Shown one piece after another: positions 49,564 through 60,660 of a DNA stretch of 64,000 nucleotides (the first letter of the stretch is position 1; every line of letters begins with the position of its first letter). The translations under genes were made by a program, and so were the position numbers. The stretch spans positions 3,547,517 through 3,611,516 of the forward strand of contig PTEX01000024.1 in the NCBI GenBank assembly GCA_003342815.1. Direction: 5' to 3'. The stretch is from Eudromia elegans (taxonomy: Eukaryota; Chordata; Aves; Tinamiformes; Tinamidae). The notes under the pieces are model-generated. The model was not told the origin of the DNA. It did no database searches and saw only the letters and a program-made list of their open reading frames with translations.

Positions 49564-49620
49564 TTTGGGGGAGCATGCCCCCAAAACGTTGTTAGTCCTA
49601 TAAACCTTTTTATAGGACTA
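49564..49620. repeat. Two adjacent perfect hairpins
   Basis: Hairpin 1: TTTGGGGG (49564-49571) pairs with CCCCCAAA (49578-49585) around a 6-nt AGCATG loop. Hairpin 2: TAGTCCTATAAA (49593-49604) pairs with TTTATAGGACTA (49609-49620) around a 4-nt loop, a perfect 12-bp stem. They are separated by only 7 nt. Neither is long enough for a standard microRNA precursor, and no known structural RNA is recognised. Confidence 0.8.
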
Positions 49621-52047
49621 TTATAAGTCATGGCCTTACTGGCAGGTAAACAGGGCCTCCAGATTTGTTCAAAGACAGATAATTGAGCTTGGGCCAGCAC
49701 AGAATGAACTGGCTTAATATTCTATCCAATATTCTATCTAGCAATGCGATAGTTATAGGTGAAATTTGTTGTTGGGTGTTAAAATATGAAAATATTTTAA
49801 AGGATGATATACTGATTGTCTGTCAATATTGGACTAAAGTGGGAATTAGACAAAATGTAGTGGGCCTTTGTCTAATTAGAGCTGACATTTGTTAAAGTAG
49901 GAAAGTCTGAATTAAATTAGTTATTGCTCAACTGGCAATAGGCTTCTTTATGTCTGAGACCTTGGTAAATCTCTCCAGTGCTAATTCTGTCCTTCCATCT
50001 CGCCCTCTGAGGCACCTTTAAGTGATGGTTTCCTTTAGTGTTACTACCTTTAGGGAAGAATCTTCTTTCTTATTTTTTCAGCTCATCCTTAAGTTTCTGC
50101 GCTTTCAGAAGTAAATACTACTTTGTCAGAGAAAGCAAGAGGAGAGGTGGGTGATTTTGAGTAATGTGAGAACTCCTGTCCTTGAGCAGAAGAACACACT
50201 TTCTGTGAGCAGAGCAAGGTGGTATCTGACAATGAAGCTTCTCTTTGTGCCAAAAGACTTTGGAAAGTAACTTCTAGCATTTGACATGCTCCTATTCCAA
50301 ACTTCAACCTCTTGCTTTGGGGAGTTCTCTGCTGGCAGTGCTCGGGATGCTGCCATCCTGCAGCCGCAAGGACAGTGTCAGGGAACGGGGATGAAGACGT
50401 AGCCCGTGCTCAGCTTCCCGAGCGGCCCCTTTTCGCCGCCAGGGAGCTGTTGTGCCAGCTGGCAGGGGCCTCCTCGTGTTGGGGACATCCAGTCCAGCGT
50501 TCTGGTTGTTGTGTGGGCAGCTGCTTAGTGCATAGAGGAAAAAACACCGACTTTAGATAAGCCAGAGGTTTTCAGCACTGTCCTGTACCACGCTGCAGAC
50601 CCACCCTGAGCCATCTCCTTGTCAGGAGCAAGAAGATGTTCGTGTTCAAAGAAGCTTCTCTTCAAGCTGCCTCTAATTCTTTAAGTTAATAATTTCTCCT
50701 TATTTCAATAAAAGAGGTTCTGTAGAGTTTGCCTGGAGTTGCAGCCCACCCAAAGTTGTAGCAGTTTTAGACTTGGCTTTGGGGAGAAAGACAAATCCTT
50801 GAGGAGATGCACAAGTTGCTGTTACTTTGAACTCAAACTGCCAAGATGCCTTGATAAACTGCTAAGGAAATGAATGTACAAGGCAAGAAAGGATTACAGC
50901 TAGAGATAGAAGGATTAGGCTGTGAACTAGCAACAAGACTTGCTGTAAAAATGTTGCTTGAGGCTTTTGTTTATTATTTGGAAAAATTCTATTTAAATGC
51001 AGATTAGATTTTCCACCTAGAAGTACAACTTATTCTTTGTTTAGGAGCTCTACAAAGCACAATGAATACAGGGTGGTTTTGTTTTTGTTGCCCCACAAAC
51101 TTCGACAGCCTTGTTGCTTATCGTGTTATCTGGATTAGTTATGCAAGCTGGGGCAACAGGAGCTCTGATGTTGTTTAGAAACTCTCGTTTAATTAATCAA
51201 TTTAAGGTTACTTAATTCCCTTGCAATGAAAAACTGCATCTGACCAAGTTTTAACTGCCTAAAGAGAAGGGTTCTAACAGGGTTCTGGAGGTGGGAAGAT
51301 GAAGGAAGAAGAAACAAGCAATAAATGAGGCAAGTACAGAACCTTTTGGGAACTGGAATCTTCATAAAGCAACTGAAATACTTGTATATGTTTCCTGTAT
51401 GTTCTGTAACACCTTTCAAAATGCCAACGAATCTTTCTTAGAAACAGAAATGAGATTAAAATAACTCTATTGTTTCTGCTGAGTTTTTGAAAAGGATTCT
51501 GAAGTGATCTGAAATCTCTTCACTCTAAATAGACTCCAGAATACCCAGAGCTTAAGCAACACCGTCTTTGCTATGACCATCCCCTTTCCCCCTGCAGTAT
51601 AGATTATATACCTTAAAAATATCAATGAAGTGCAGCTAAGGGAAACATCCTGATCGGCTCCCATGGGTTGGATTTTATTCTTTTATCTGTTCTTCTTGCA
51701 TCTTATCACCAGCATCTCCCGTGATGCTTACTGGTCTTGTCAACATCATGATAACGTGATGTGCGTCCCTAAAACAACTTCTAGTTCATCTCAGCTGTCC
51801 CTACTAAAAACGTGTCAGACTTGAGGGTGATTCAAAAGCTTTACTTTTTTTTTCTTTTCGCCTATTTTTCTCCTTTCCCAACATGACTTGTTTTGTTTTG
51901 TGACAGAAGTTTCATGCAGTGATTGGCATAAAACGTTACAAAACCTCATATAGAGAAGTAGTAGAAAATAAATATGTTTCAGGATCTGAGATTCTGACCC
52001 AATTTTAGAAAACTTTCACAGTACTTCTAATTCTTTAGATATAAGGC
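49621..52047. other. Intergenic sequence, no gene seen
   Basis: A GC-richer patch at about 50320-50540 carries scattered CpGs and a short 82-codon frame without a domain. The rest is AT-rich and stop-dense. No interspersed repeat is recognised. Confidence 0.55.
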
Positions 52048-52099
52048 TTTTTTTTTTTTTCTTTTCTTTTCTTTTTTTTTTTTTTTCCCCCCCCCTCTT
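52048..52099. repeat. Pyrimidine tract (T-runs, C9)
   Basis: Uninterrupted pyrimidines of about 50 bp: T13, CTTTT units, T16, then C9 and CTCTT. Low complexity; it could be triplex-prone. Confidence 0.85.
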
Positions 52100-52519
52100 A
52101 GCATGGTAATATTTTAGTCTTATCAGGTTCATAAAAGCTTGACTGTTGAGACTATAATGAAGATTTCCCAGTGTATTATCCAGCTCTATTGCTATGAAGT
52201 GGAACAAGTAAAATGATCAAGCCTGTCTTTGCAGAAGGGGAATGAAACTTTTCTCTTTGTGCTACATACATTTTAGGTGCTCTGTGCTTTATTTTCTTCT
52301 TTCCCCTCTGCTTTTTGTCTGCTCTTGATGACAAGGTAAAGCAGTAACTAACATAAAGGTGATCCCTGGGGAGATGAAGAGCCCTAGACCAAATGATGCA
52401 TAGAAAGCAACCTGTTCATAAGAGCTCACGTAATCCTTTTCAAGGTATCATGGCCATTTTAGAATTTAAATTTATGTTTTTTACAGCTTCTGTTAAACAA
52501 AATAAATGACTCCTTCCTT

Positions 52520-52720
52520 TTTTGGTATGTGATATGATGAGCTGTTAATAGAATAAGTCAGAAAGATTGAATCTGTAGTGAACAGTGCATGACTGGCGAG
52601 TGACAGACAAAAACATTAGGAGTAGAAAGTAATGAATCACTTAGCAGTTTATGAGCGAGTCAAATCCCGATATGGTCTGTGGGGCCCATGGTCAAACTGA
52701 ATGGCAGTTTTGTCATGGTA
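52520..52720. promoter_or_regulatory. Candidate conserved non-coding element
   Basis: Repeat-free sequence holding a TGACAGACA (MEIS/TGIF-like) string near 52600, AGTAATGAATCA near 52630, and several short GAG/GTC motifs without low complexity. The grouping looks enhancer-like. Low confidence. Confidence 0.22.
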
Positions 52721-53033
52721 CAAAGTGGAGCAATGTGGGTGGGTTGGTTGTATTTTTGAGGACTCTCTTTCTTTTTTGGCGTGTCCATCTGTGTTTGTGC
52801 ATCACCAGGGCAGGTTAGATGGAAGCAGGAGTAAAAGTTCCAAGCCCAAAGCATTAGCTCTGTTTAATTTATGAGATTTCAGTGCAAGTTTTTTGCTCGA
52901 ATAAGAATGAGAATTTAAGTTCTTTACTCTGAAGTTGTGGAATTTTGAAAAACCATTATTTTAAAAAGTCTTTGTGTAAATGTGGATAAATGGCCTTTCT
53001 AATGGGTACTTAAGACACAAATTAGATGGTACT

Positions 53034-53036
<3 letters not shown>

Positions 53037-53073
<37 letters not shown>

Positions 53074-53074
53074 A
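53037..53074. repeat. T30A8 homopolymer junction
   Basis: Thirty T residues run directly into eight A residues. This could be the poly(A) tail of a minus-strand retroposed copy, but the sequence at 53075 and beyond does not resemble any LINE or SINE 3' end or known mRNA that I recognise. Confidence 0.85.
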
Positions 53075-53366
53075 CTAATGGCTGCTTGTGAATGTGGAAC
53101 ATCACAATGAAAAGGGTAGCTTGAAACCTGTGGGATCAGAGCTTCTCTGTAGTATGTCTTCCTTTCCTTATTTTTTCCTTTCAGGAAAGGAAACATTATG
53201 TCCTATATGCCCTTCTTCATTTTCTTCTTGGATTGCAAGGATATGAATCTTCCAGAATTTTGAGTGAGGACCAAATTTGAAGCTGTTGTGCTCTGTGATA
53301 AGAGTTAGACATCTTTTCCTCTCCTTTGCAGCTATCCTCAAGCATATTTAAACATTTTGTTATTTG

Positions 53367-53384
53367 GACTAATATATATTAGTC
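53367..53384. repeat. 18-bp perfect palindrome
   Basis: GACTAATATATATTAGTC is its own reverse complement. The TAAT/ATTA half-sites point inward. Confidence 0.85.
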
Positions 53385-54146
53385 TGAATATATACACTGG
53401 TCTTAGTGGACCTACGTGTTGGCTTAAATGCACCTACAGGGTCATAGGGAACATGCACAGCTGCTATTCTGAGCTCCCTGGAGCTGTAGCTGTAAGGATA
53501 GTTGTACCTGAGCTGCCTTGGGAGCACTGAGCTGGGCATGTTGTGCTCATTTCAGAATAGACCTTTTTGGTGTTGCTGTTCGTAGCCTTTCTGAATTAAT
53601 TCTTAACTGTTTGCCATCTGTATGATAACAATTTGTGAGATTTACTTTCCTCGGATGATGATTAGAACCAGAAAGAGCGAACAGGCGCCTTACTATCAAA
53701 AGAATATTATTCTTTCTTCTGCATATGTCTCCTTCCTTTCACTCCAGTCTCTGTCTTTGCAGTTCGCTTGTTCCCTGGGGAAAGAACTATTTAACTTTAC
53801 TGCGTAGAAAGTAGAGCCTGTCTGTGAGGGTTAGGAAGAAAAGTTTACAGGCTATGTCAGAAATGTACACAAAAATGCCTTCCGAATAAAATATTTGTAA
53901 ATTAGAGATAACAATACGGTAATTTTGAGAGATACTGATTTATGTGTATGTTTCCTAATTATTTAAACCAAACTTACAAAAATCATAAAGATTTACAACA
54001 GGATTAGTTCTCACTGTAGTCTGATTTATACTGCAAAAGAAAGCCTAATTCCAGAAAGCCCCTTTGAGAAATTCCTAGAAGTTGAGATACTGGTTTATCA
54101 TGTAGAATTTTATGAAATTATTAAATTTTGTTAAATTAGAGTTAGT

Positions 54147-54184
54147 AAGGTATCCTTTGAAAAGACTTGATACCTTCTCAAGTC
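54147..54184. repeat. Compound inverted repeat with two alternative stems
   Basis: AAGGTATC (54147-54154) pairs with GATACCTT (54169-54176), while GACTTGA (54164-54170) pairs with TCAAGTC (54178-54184). The two stems share bases and exclude each other. Confidence 0.7.
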
Positions 54185-56204
54185 ATGAAAAGACATAGAC
54201 TTGGCAATTTTTAGCATCTTATTAAATGAAGAGCTCTTTGTAGCAGGAGGATTATTTAAAGTGTATATTGAGCTTCTGATGTTGTATATAGATTTATTAA
54301 TGACAGTGAAAGACAAATCTATTGCAGCTGGAGGAAAAATAAAACAGGAGCACTGTGAATGCCTTTAGCAACATTTCAGTCTGAGCTTGAAATGGAAAAT
54401 ATGATATATTCTGTGCAGTGCTTGCATATTAACAAAGCTTGAAGAGAGGTGAAAAACCACAAATCTTAGTTTGATCTACAAAATACAATAGTATAGATAT
54501 TTCATTGGTGGCTTATAAAGTTATAATGCATGTAGATAATTTTATATGAATAGACTTATTCAGGGAAAAAAAAAAAATTCCATGCCATTGAGTAACTCTC
54601 CATTAAAATTTAGGATTTTTAAAAAAATTTTCAGAATTCATATCTTGGATTAGGTGCATTTAGTATGGATTTTTGGGCTGTGGGCTGTGTTCACAATTCC
54701 ATTAGGTCTGCTTTGAAAGTTTAGTATAGTATAACATGCTCAAGTATAATATAAAATGCTTAGACTCTGGCTTAAGCTGTTTTGTTGGACACCCAGAATT
54801 AATAGATGCTTTGTATAATTTTGCTTAATTTCTTTACGCCTCAGATCCTGAGATGCAAGTGCCTTTAATAAAGCAATTACTGAGTAGGATATCAGTAGGA
54901 TATGTTCATGAAGGTTTTAGTCTGTGAAATATCCTAAAAAAAATATATGAGGAAGTGAATTGAACACAAAGTATTAATTAAAAAGGCATTTGGCCACATG
55001 CTGATTGGAGTAGATAAGAGAAATACTGAATAAGTACTTACTTTCAGAGCTGGGCCCAAGGGTGCTATCGGAAAATAGTATATGATAATCTAATTAAAGT
55101 TTGCATCAAAACATGTTTACACAGGGGAGCTGAATTAATATTCCAGAATTTGCACTTCCCAACTATTCAGTGCTTTGCTGTGAAAGTTAACTCTTTTTCA
55201 GTGTGACATTATGCACTTGATTAGTTACTTGGTGTATTCGCTGCACTGAATCTCTCCATTTCAGGGCATCGATGTAAGACCATCTTGAATGTGAGCTGCT
55301 ACACCAGACTGATGAGAGTAGTGCAGCTGGAAGCACCATTCTGTTTGGCTTGGAAATGTGATTGAAGGCAGGGGGGAGCATGGATTGTGTTCTCATGGGA
55401 CCACTCAGATAATATTTTCATTCCCTTGATATTTAAACACTAATATTTACAACTGTTTATAATTATATTGATATTTAAGTTCCTTTATAAAATAAATGCG
55501 CAAGACCTAGTGAATTTTATTTCTTGGGCTGATCTGGAATACTCGCAGGTTTTCCCCATCCTTTTTTTCCTCCTTTGTGGGGGATCAAGTCACTCATGTC
55601 TTGAAGCTGTATAGAGCACAGTCCTCCTAGAGGACTTGGAGCAGGAAAATAGATGTACTATGCACAGAATTAGAAATAAATAAATAAAACAAAAGGATTG
55701 AAAAATGGCATATTGGTCCCTTATAGAAGTGACCATGTGTAGTGTACAGCACTTTCTGGTATAGGCAAATAGAATTACCCTGTGCTGCAGTCAGGATATG
55801 GGTAAAGTAGCAACAACTAGAATATTGGCAGTAATGTGGTGACTCATCAAGTGTTTCCAGGCTTCAAAATAAATCTTCACAATCTGTATTGCACCCTCAT
55901 ATTGCAATTCTGAGAGCATCACAATACTTTCTAGTTCTGTTATACAAGGAAGCTAGAATAACAAAAAAGCCTGAGTTTGATTTTGGGTATTAAGAGTACC
56001 TGAATGTTATGTTAGGCCATGCATGCTGTAGCACATGCTCTGAGTGCTGTTGTATCCTGCCGGTACTGGGACTTGGAGTAGAGCTGTAGATACTCAGAGT
56101 CTACAGATGACTGTTACAGAAAGGATAATTACAATGAATGGTGAATAAAAATACTGTCATGTGAAGCAACATGCTTATGAAGCCCTTCGCTGCCCTGATG
56201 TGTT

Positions 56205-56425
56205 GATTATCGGGGGGCGACCCTCTGCGTGTCGGCAGCCCGTCGTGAGGCTTCGTGGCTGCCGTCGCTGCCGTGCTCGTGCAGTGCTGCTGGTGCGTGT
56301 CCCCCGCGCGCCGGGCTCTGCAAAGCACGGGGAGCAGAGCCCCAAGGGTGGCAGCCGCCTCGAGGCAGCGCAAGAGCGTGAGAGAAGGGACCTGCGAGGG
56401 TGAACAGAAACACGAGTCGTACTTC
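56205..56425. promoter_or_regulatory. Small CpG island
   Basis: About 220 bp with more than twenty CpGs, including CCCGCGCGCCGGG and GTCGCTGCCGTGCTCGTG strings, sharply bounded by AT-rich DNA on both sides. Overlapping open frames on both strands (up to 109 codons) are GC artefacts. Candidate unannotated promoter or orphan CpG island. Confidence 0.6.
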
Positions 56426-56429
56426 GGCA

Positions 56430-56830
56430 ATAAGCTCTGTGTTTCATTTTCTTCCTCCTTTAGACTTTAATGTCCTTTCCTGCAGAGGTTCTGCAGTCAT
56501 TACGGTTTCCTCTCCCAGCATTCCGACAGCCCGGTTGGTGGGAGGCTTTTTCTCAGCCATGATAAATTATTCTCTGTCAGAATCCCAATCTGCCATTTCA
56601 AGTCTGATCATTTTTTGATGAATTTATTCTGTGAACATGGAGTTGAATAGAAGCGATAGATAATAATGAATTAACACTGAGCCCATTAATGATATTTCTA
56701 GAAGACTATGGATGAGTTACGGAATAAATTGATGGACAGGTTCAATAACAGTTTGGTCAACACTTAATCAGCAATTGGCTGGTCGTTTTGGACAGGTCTT
56801 TTTATATCAAATGTTTAATTAAATAGCATT
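56430..56830. promoter_or_regulatory. Candidate enhancer-like block abutting the CpG island
   Basis: Repeat-free, evenly mixed sequence with a dense run of ATTA/TAAT and GATAAATTAT-type cores between 56560 and 56820, for example TAATAATGAATTAAC near 56662 and GTTTAATTAAATAG near 56813. It begins directly where the CpG island ends. No coding frame covers it. Inference from composition and motif density. Confidence 0.32.
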
Positions 56831-58540
56831 GAAAGATTTTTTTTTAATGACACACTTGGAATATAAACTAAGTATAAATTCCTCTTGCCATCCACACTTG
56901 CCATAGAAAAAGCAGCTGTGAAATGTATTCTGATGAAGCTTAAGGAATGTTGGAATCAGAAATTCAGGTTTATACCCTCTTAAAAAGAAATCTATGAGCC
57001 AAACATGGGGAGAGCTTTCTCTATATATCTGCCAGCACAGCACTTACTCCAGACTTGAATTATCCTTTCCGTAGAGCTTAGGAAAAAAGAAACATGAATT
57101 TTGTGAATCTGCTCTTGTAAACTTCAGATCAGGTCAGTCTATGGACTTCCATTCCTCACAGGAACTGTTCTGATGTCACGTTATTTGGTTTACTTTAATG
57201 TATGCCTGCTATGGCCATGATTTCCAAAACAATTTAAAACTTAGATTTTTAAAAGAGCTGGAGGCTAAACTTCCCTGGCTTCATAGGAACTGGAATTGTA
57301 AAAATCTGGTTCCCAGGATCCTCTGTCATATGCGATAGAGGAATAGCTGATAGAGGCATCCATTCTATAGCAACTGAGTTTGAACAGAAAGTATGAATAC
57401 TGGTATTTAATGTGGTTTAATACTTACTTTTTCTTAGACTAGATATGTGATATAAACATATCAAAGCTTACAAACAGGATTTAAATTTTTTTTTTATGCA
57501 AAGATACTTGCGATCTATTAAAGATACAAAAGATAAAAATCATCATTTTAATATTAGGAGAATATCCTTTTTTTCAGATAGTACTCGCTGAAAACTGAAC
57601 ACCTGCTCGCTGGAATTTGAAGCTCCACAGATACATTGGTGTGCTCTAAGCTTGCATATTTTAAAGATAAACCCGTTCTGCATTCATATTTTAAAATGTT
57701 TCTACCTTTAAAGCAGTTAAATTTTCTTTCTTGAAAGGGCTGCTACCATCTGTACACTCCCATTATTTTTATACTTGGTGTGCTCAAAAATACTTCTTAA
57801 AAAATAAAATTAAATTAAAAAAAAAGTAGTTGAGCACAGAGCCTGTCCTGGCTATTGAAATGGGTTGAAAAGATTGCTGTCAGCAGTTGCTCATTGCCAT
57901 TTTCCTGCCTGGCATTACTACTTGTAACATCTCCCAGGTTAATTGCACATATGACTATTTCCTAGAGCAGTCTACTTAAAAATATGAATGAGAAATCCTG
58001 TTCTTTAAAGTATCGTATCAAATGTTGATCTAGCCTAAATTATTCTCATCACATGCCAGTTTTCCAGGTGTTAAGAAAATCAACATTTATATTATTTAGA
58101 GAAGTTATCTGCAAATCATGCTTGCTAAAATGAGAATATTTTTGTACTTTAATTGAAATTTGAAAAGAATATTAAAGAGAATGTGAAAGTCACTGCTGGA
58201 TATTCCTCAAGGGGACTGAGAACTGAAACTCCAGTGGGTATTTTCTGAGAGGTTGGGAAGTTTGGGCCATGTGTATCTGTCCTGTAGGCAACACTCCTTC
58301 ACCTCAGAAACCATTTGGTGGTTGGAAAAGGTTTCTGTGAAGTGGCAGGAGAAATATGCAGTCAAGACATCAAAATTTCAGTGGCGAAACTGTTCACCAC
58401 TGAATGGTTGAAGAGGTGGTAACTGTGATCATGTTGCCTCAGTAGAATCGGCCACAGTTTCTTAAGGTGCTAGTGAGGCCTGGAAAGGCCCAACTAGAAA
58501 GTAGGAGCTGCCACTGTAGGTGGTTTTGCACCCGCACATA
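56831..58540. other. Intergenic sequence, no gene seen
   Basis: AT-rich and stop-dense. The last 200-300 bases before 58541 may include more of the CR1 copy listed next, but I could not align them with confidence. Confidence 0.5.
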
Positions 58541-58621
58541 AGTGCCAGTTGATGGGTCTATGGTTGGACTTGATGATCTTGAAGGTGTTTCCCAACCATG
58601 AGGGTTCCATGATTTGATGAC
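58541..58621 (+). mobile_element. CR1 LINE 3' end, 5'-truncated
   Basis: GGTTGGACTTGATGATCTTG at 58563-58582 followed by AAGGTGTTTCCCAACC is the hallmark 3' untranslated end of avian CR1 (typically GGTTGGACT-GATGATCTT-AAGGTC-TTCCAACC). It ends in two degenerate 8-bp units, TTCCATGA at 58605-58612 and TTTGATGA at 58613-58620, matching the TTCTATGA terminal repeats of CR1 in place of a poly(A) tail. The 5' boundary is uncertain. Moderate divergence suggests an old but later insertion than the 35.6 kb copy. Confidence 0.85.
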
Positions 58622-59999
58622 ATGCTAACCAGGCTTCCCGTTGTGCATGTTGTGCAGGAGGCCTGAGGGCCGCATCGGAGCTCGGGAGCGCTCCAAGCCC
58701 GTGCTGGCGGGAACACTGGAATGGGGATTATGCTGCTTTAAATTATCACCCATTCCAAGTAATTTTCTTCATAAAACAAGATTAAAATGACTGTAATTCA
58801 AAACATTTTACCTCAAATTGATGCGAAAATTGTAGTGTTCGTATTATTTCCATTTTTCTGTTTGACAAAACATTTCACTCTGTGTGTATGCTTTTCTGTG
58901 TTGTCACTATCTTAAAAGTGAAAATATGCATTTTACTCTGTGCATTTTATTCTTTCCTGAGAGGTCTGATTTCATAAAACTACTTATTTAACTTAAAACA
59001 TGCCTTTACACCATCTACCTGGGAGCCTTGGGAAAATACAAAGAGCCGGAGGGGGTTGTTTTGCCTCCTCTCTACCCAACCTGGTAAGGTTTATATTGCT
59101 AAATTTGTCCTCTGGTCCTTCTTCGTGCCTGATGGTTAGGTAAGTGCTGATGAAAAAGCAAAGCAAAGACAAATCTGAAATATCTACCTAGCTTGATAAA
59201 GCCTGAATTCAGATTATGACAATTTTTATTTACATGAAACTTTTTATTTGCTTCCATTCTAATATCATTGCTCAAATTTCACTCTCTATTTTTTCCTCAA
59301 TGCTTCACATTTCCTCAAATAAAATCCCTTAGAGGAAGGAATATCCTTGCTTCTTCTTTCAGGTGTTTTTTTTTATATACCAGCAGTTATGTCAGTAGTA
59401 GTTTTTAAAAATCCAGTAAAATCTGAGTTACATACAGAAGTTGCTTAAAGAATATTTGTTTTCTCTAATGCAGAGAGCTTCTTGCAAGGATTCTTGCAGC
59501 ACTGAAGTTCAGAACAGGACTGGAAAATTAAGTGATTGAATTAGTGTCAATGAAAATGATAGCTGAAAAGTTTCTGGCCTAAAAAATGCAAATATAAATT
59601 TATTTTTAAGCCATACTGTATTTCATTGTACTTGCAGAATCCAAAACTTCTCACTTGAAGCAATCGTTGAGTGCTAAACCTGCAGTGCATAATTCATGCT
59701 TTACTATGGTGGGGAGGAGTTACCATGAGCAGAGAGTTTTACCTAGTACATATGTATAGGATGGATTTAAAGTGATTATGGAAATGTCACCGCAGGACAA
59801 TACTCTATTAGTTGTCCCTCATATGTTGTGTTCTGTCCCCTTATGTTTGTTCATAATTAAAAAGCAGATTGGGATGTCATGGTAAGAATGAGTGCAAAAT
59901 GTCCCTTTTATCATTTGCAATAAATATGAAAGAGTGGTCTTTCTGTATTCTTCAATGATTGTTCTATTTGCATTGATGACAAATGACATCTTTCTCCTT
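58622..59999. other. Intergenic sequence, no gene seen
   Basis: A short GC-rich patch (about 58660-58722, several CpGs) follows directly after the CR1 end. The rest is AT-rich with no useful open frame. Confidence 0.55.
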
Positions 60000-60660
60000 G
60001 TAATGTGCCTGCAGGGTTAAATGACTTTATTATTATTAATGAGTCATTGCTGCAGCTGCCCAGAAATACAGGGGATAGAAAACATTAGAGATTTAGACCT
60101 AAGTAATTACAAATGTAATTATTACCTTTCAAATTTCATTTTTATAGCAATCACAAAGTTGTTAATCAAACATGGCCCTTTCCATGTGTTCACCCTTTTT
60201 TGGTCCTTGTTGAAGGGATGCACATGTAGATGGTTCCACTGAGGGCAGTCTGTGGCAGATTGACAAAGCGATAGTGACAGAAAACTGCTGTGAAAAATTG
60301 CTTAGAAAACGTTGTCTAGGTGTCAAGGAGCCTGTAGTTCAGAGGGTTTTCCAGGAGACAAATCCAGCTGAGCCGCAGCCATATGGAGGAGAGGCTCCTC
60401 TCGGGGAGGACAAAAGCTGCAGGAGAGAAATTGTTTTGTCCCATGGAGAGAGGAAATGTCAAAGCTTTACTCGCCCGCCCCGTCTTTCCAGCAAGGTTAT
60501 AGATTGTGATTAAGGAGTCTAAAAAGCACAGGAGAACTGACCTGCCACTGGCCAGCATCGGGGAATCGAGAAGGGTTTCTCATTAATGAAGTTGGGACCT
60601 CTTGGCCCCTGGAATAGTTCCCCTAATTATTCAAGATCTCTTCTGCTGGAGCCTGTTTTT
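60000..60660. promoter_or_regulatory. Candidate long conserved non-coding element
   Basis: About 650 bp of complex, repeat-free sequence. It contains an inverted homeodomain pair TAATTACA-aa-TGTAATTA at 60104-60121, TTAATCAAA near 60161, GATTGACAAAG and AGTGACAGAAA (MEIS-like) near 60260-60280, GTGATTAAGGAG near 60507 and CATTAATGAAG near 60583. Short frames on both strands at 60274-60558 (79 and 80 codons) have no domain. Of the candidate elements, this one has the most convincing texture. Confidence 0.4.

Larger units (their letters stand above)
53075..56100. other. Intergenic sequence, no gene seen
   Basis: AT-rich and stop-dense. An 18-bp palindrome lies at 53367-53384 and a compound hairpin at 54147-54184. 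An imperfect TAGTATAA/AAGTATAA duplication lies at about 54726-54762. No repeat family or RNA gene is recognised. Confidence 0.55.
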
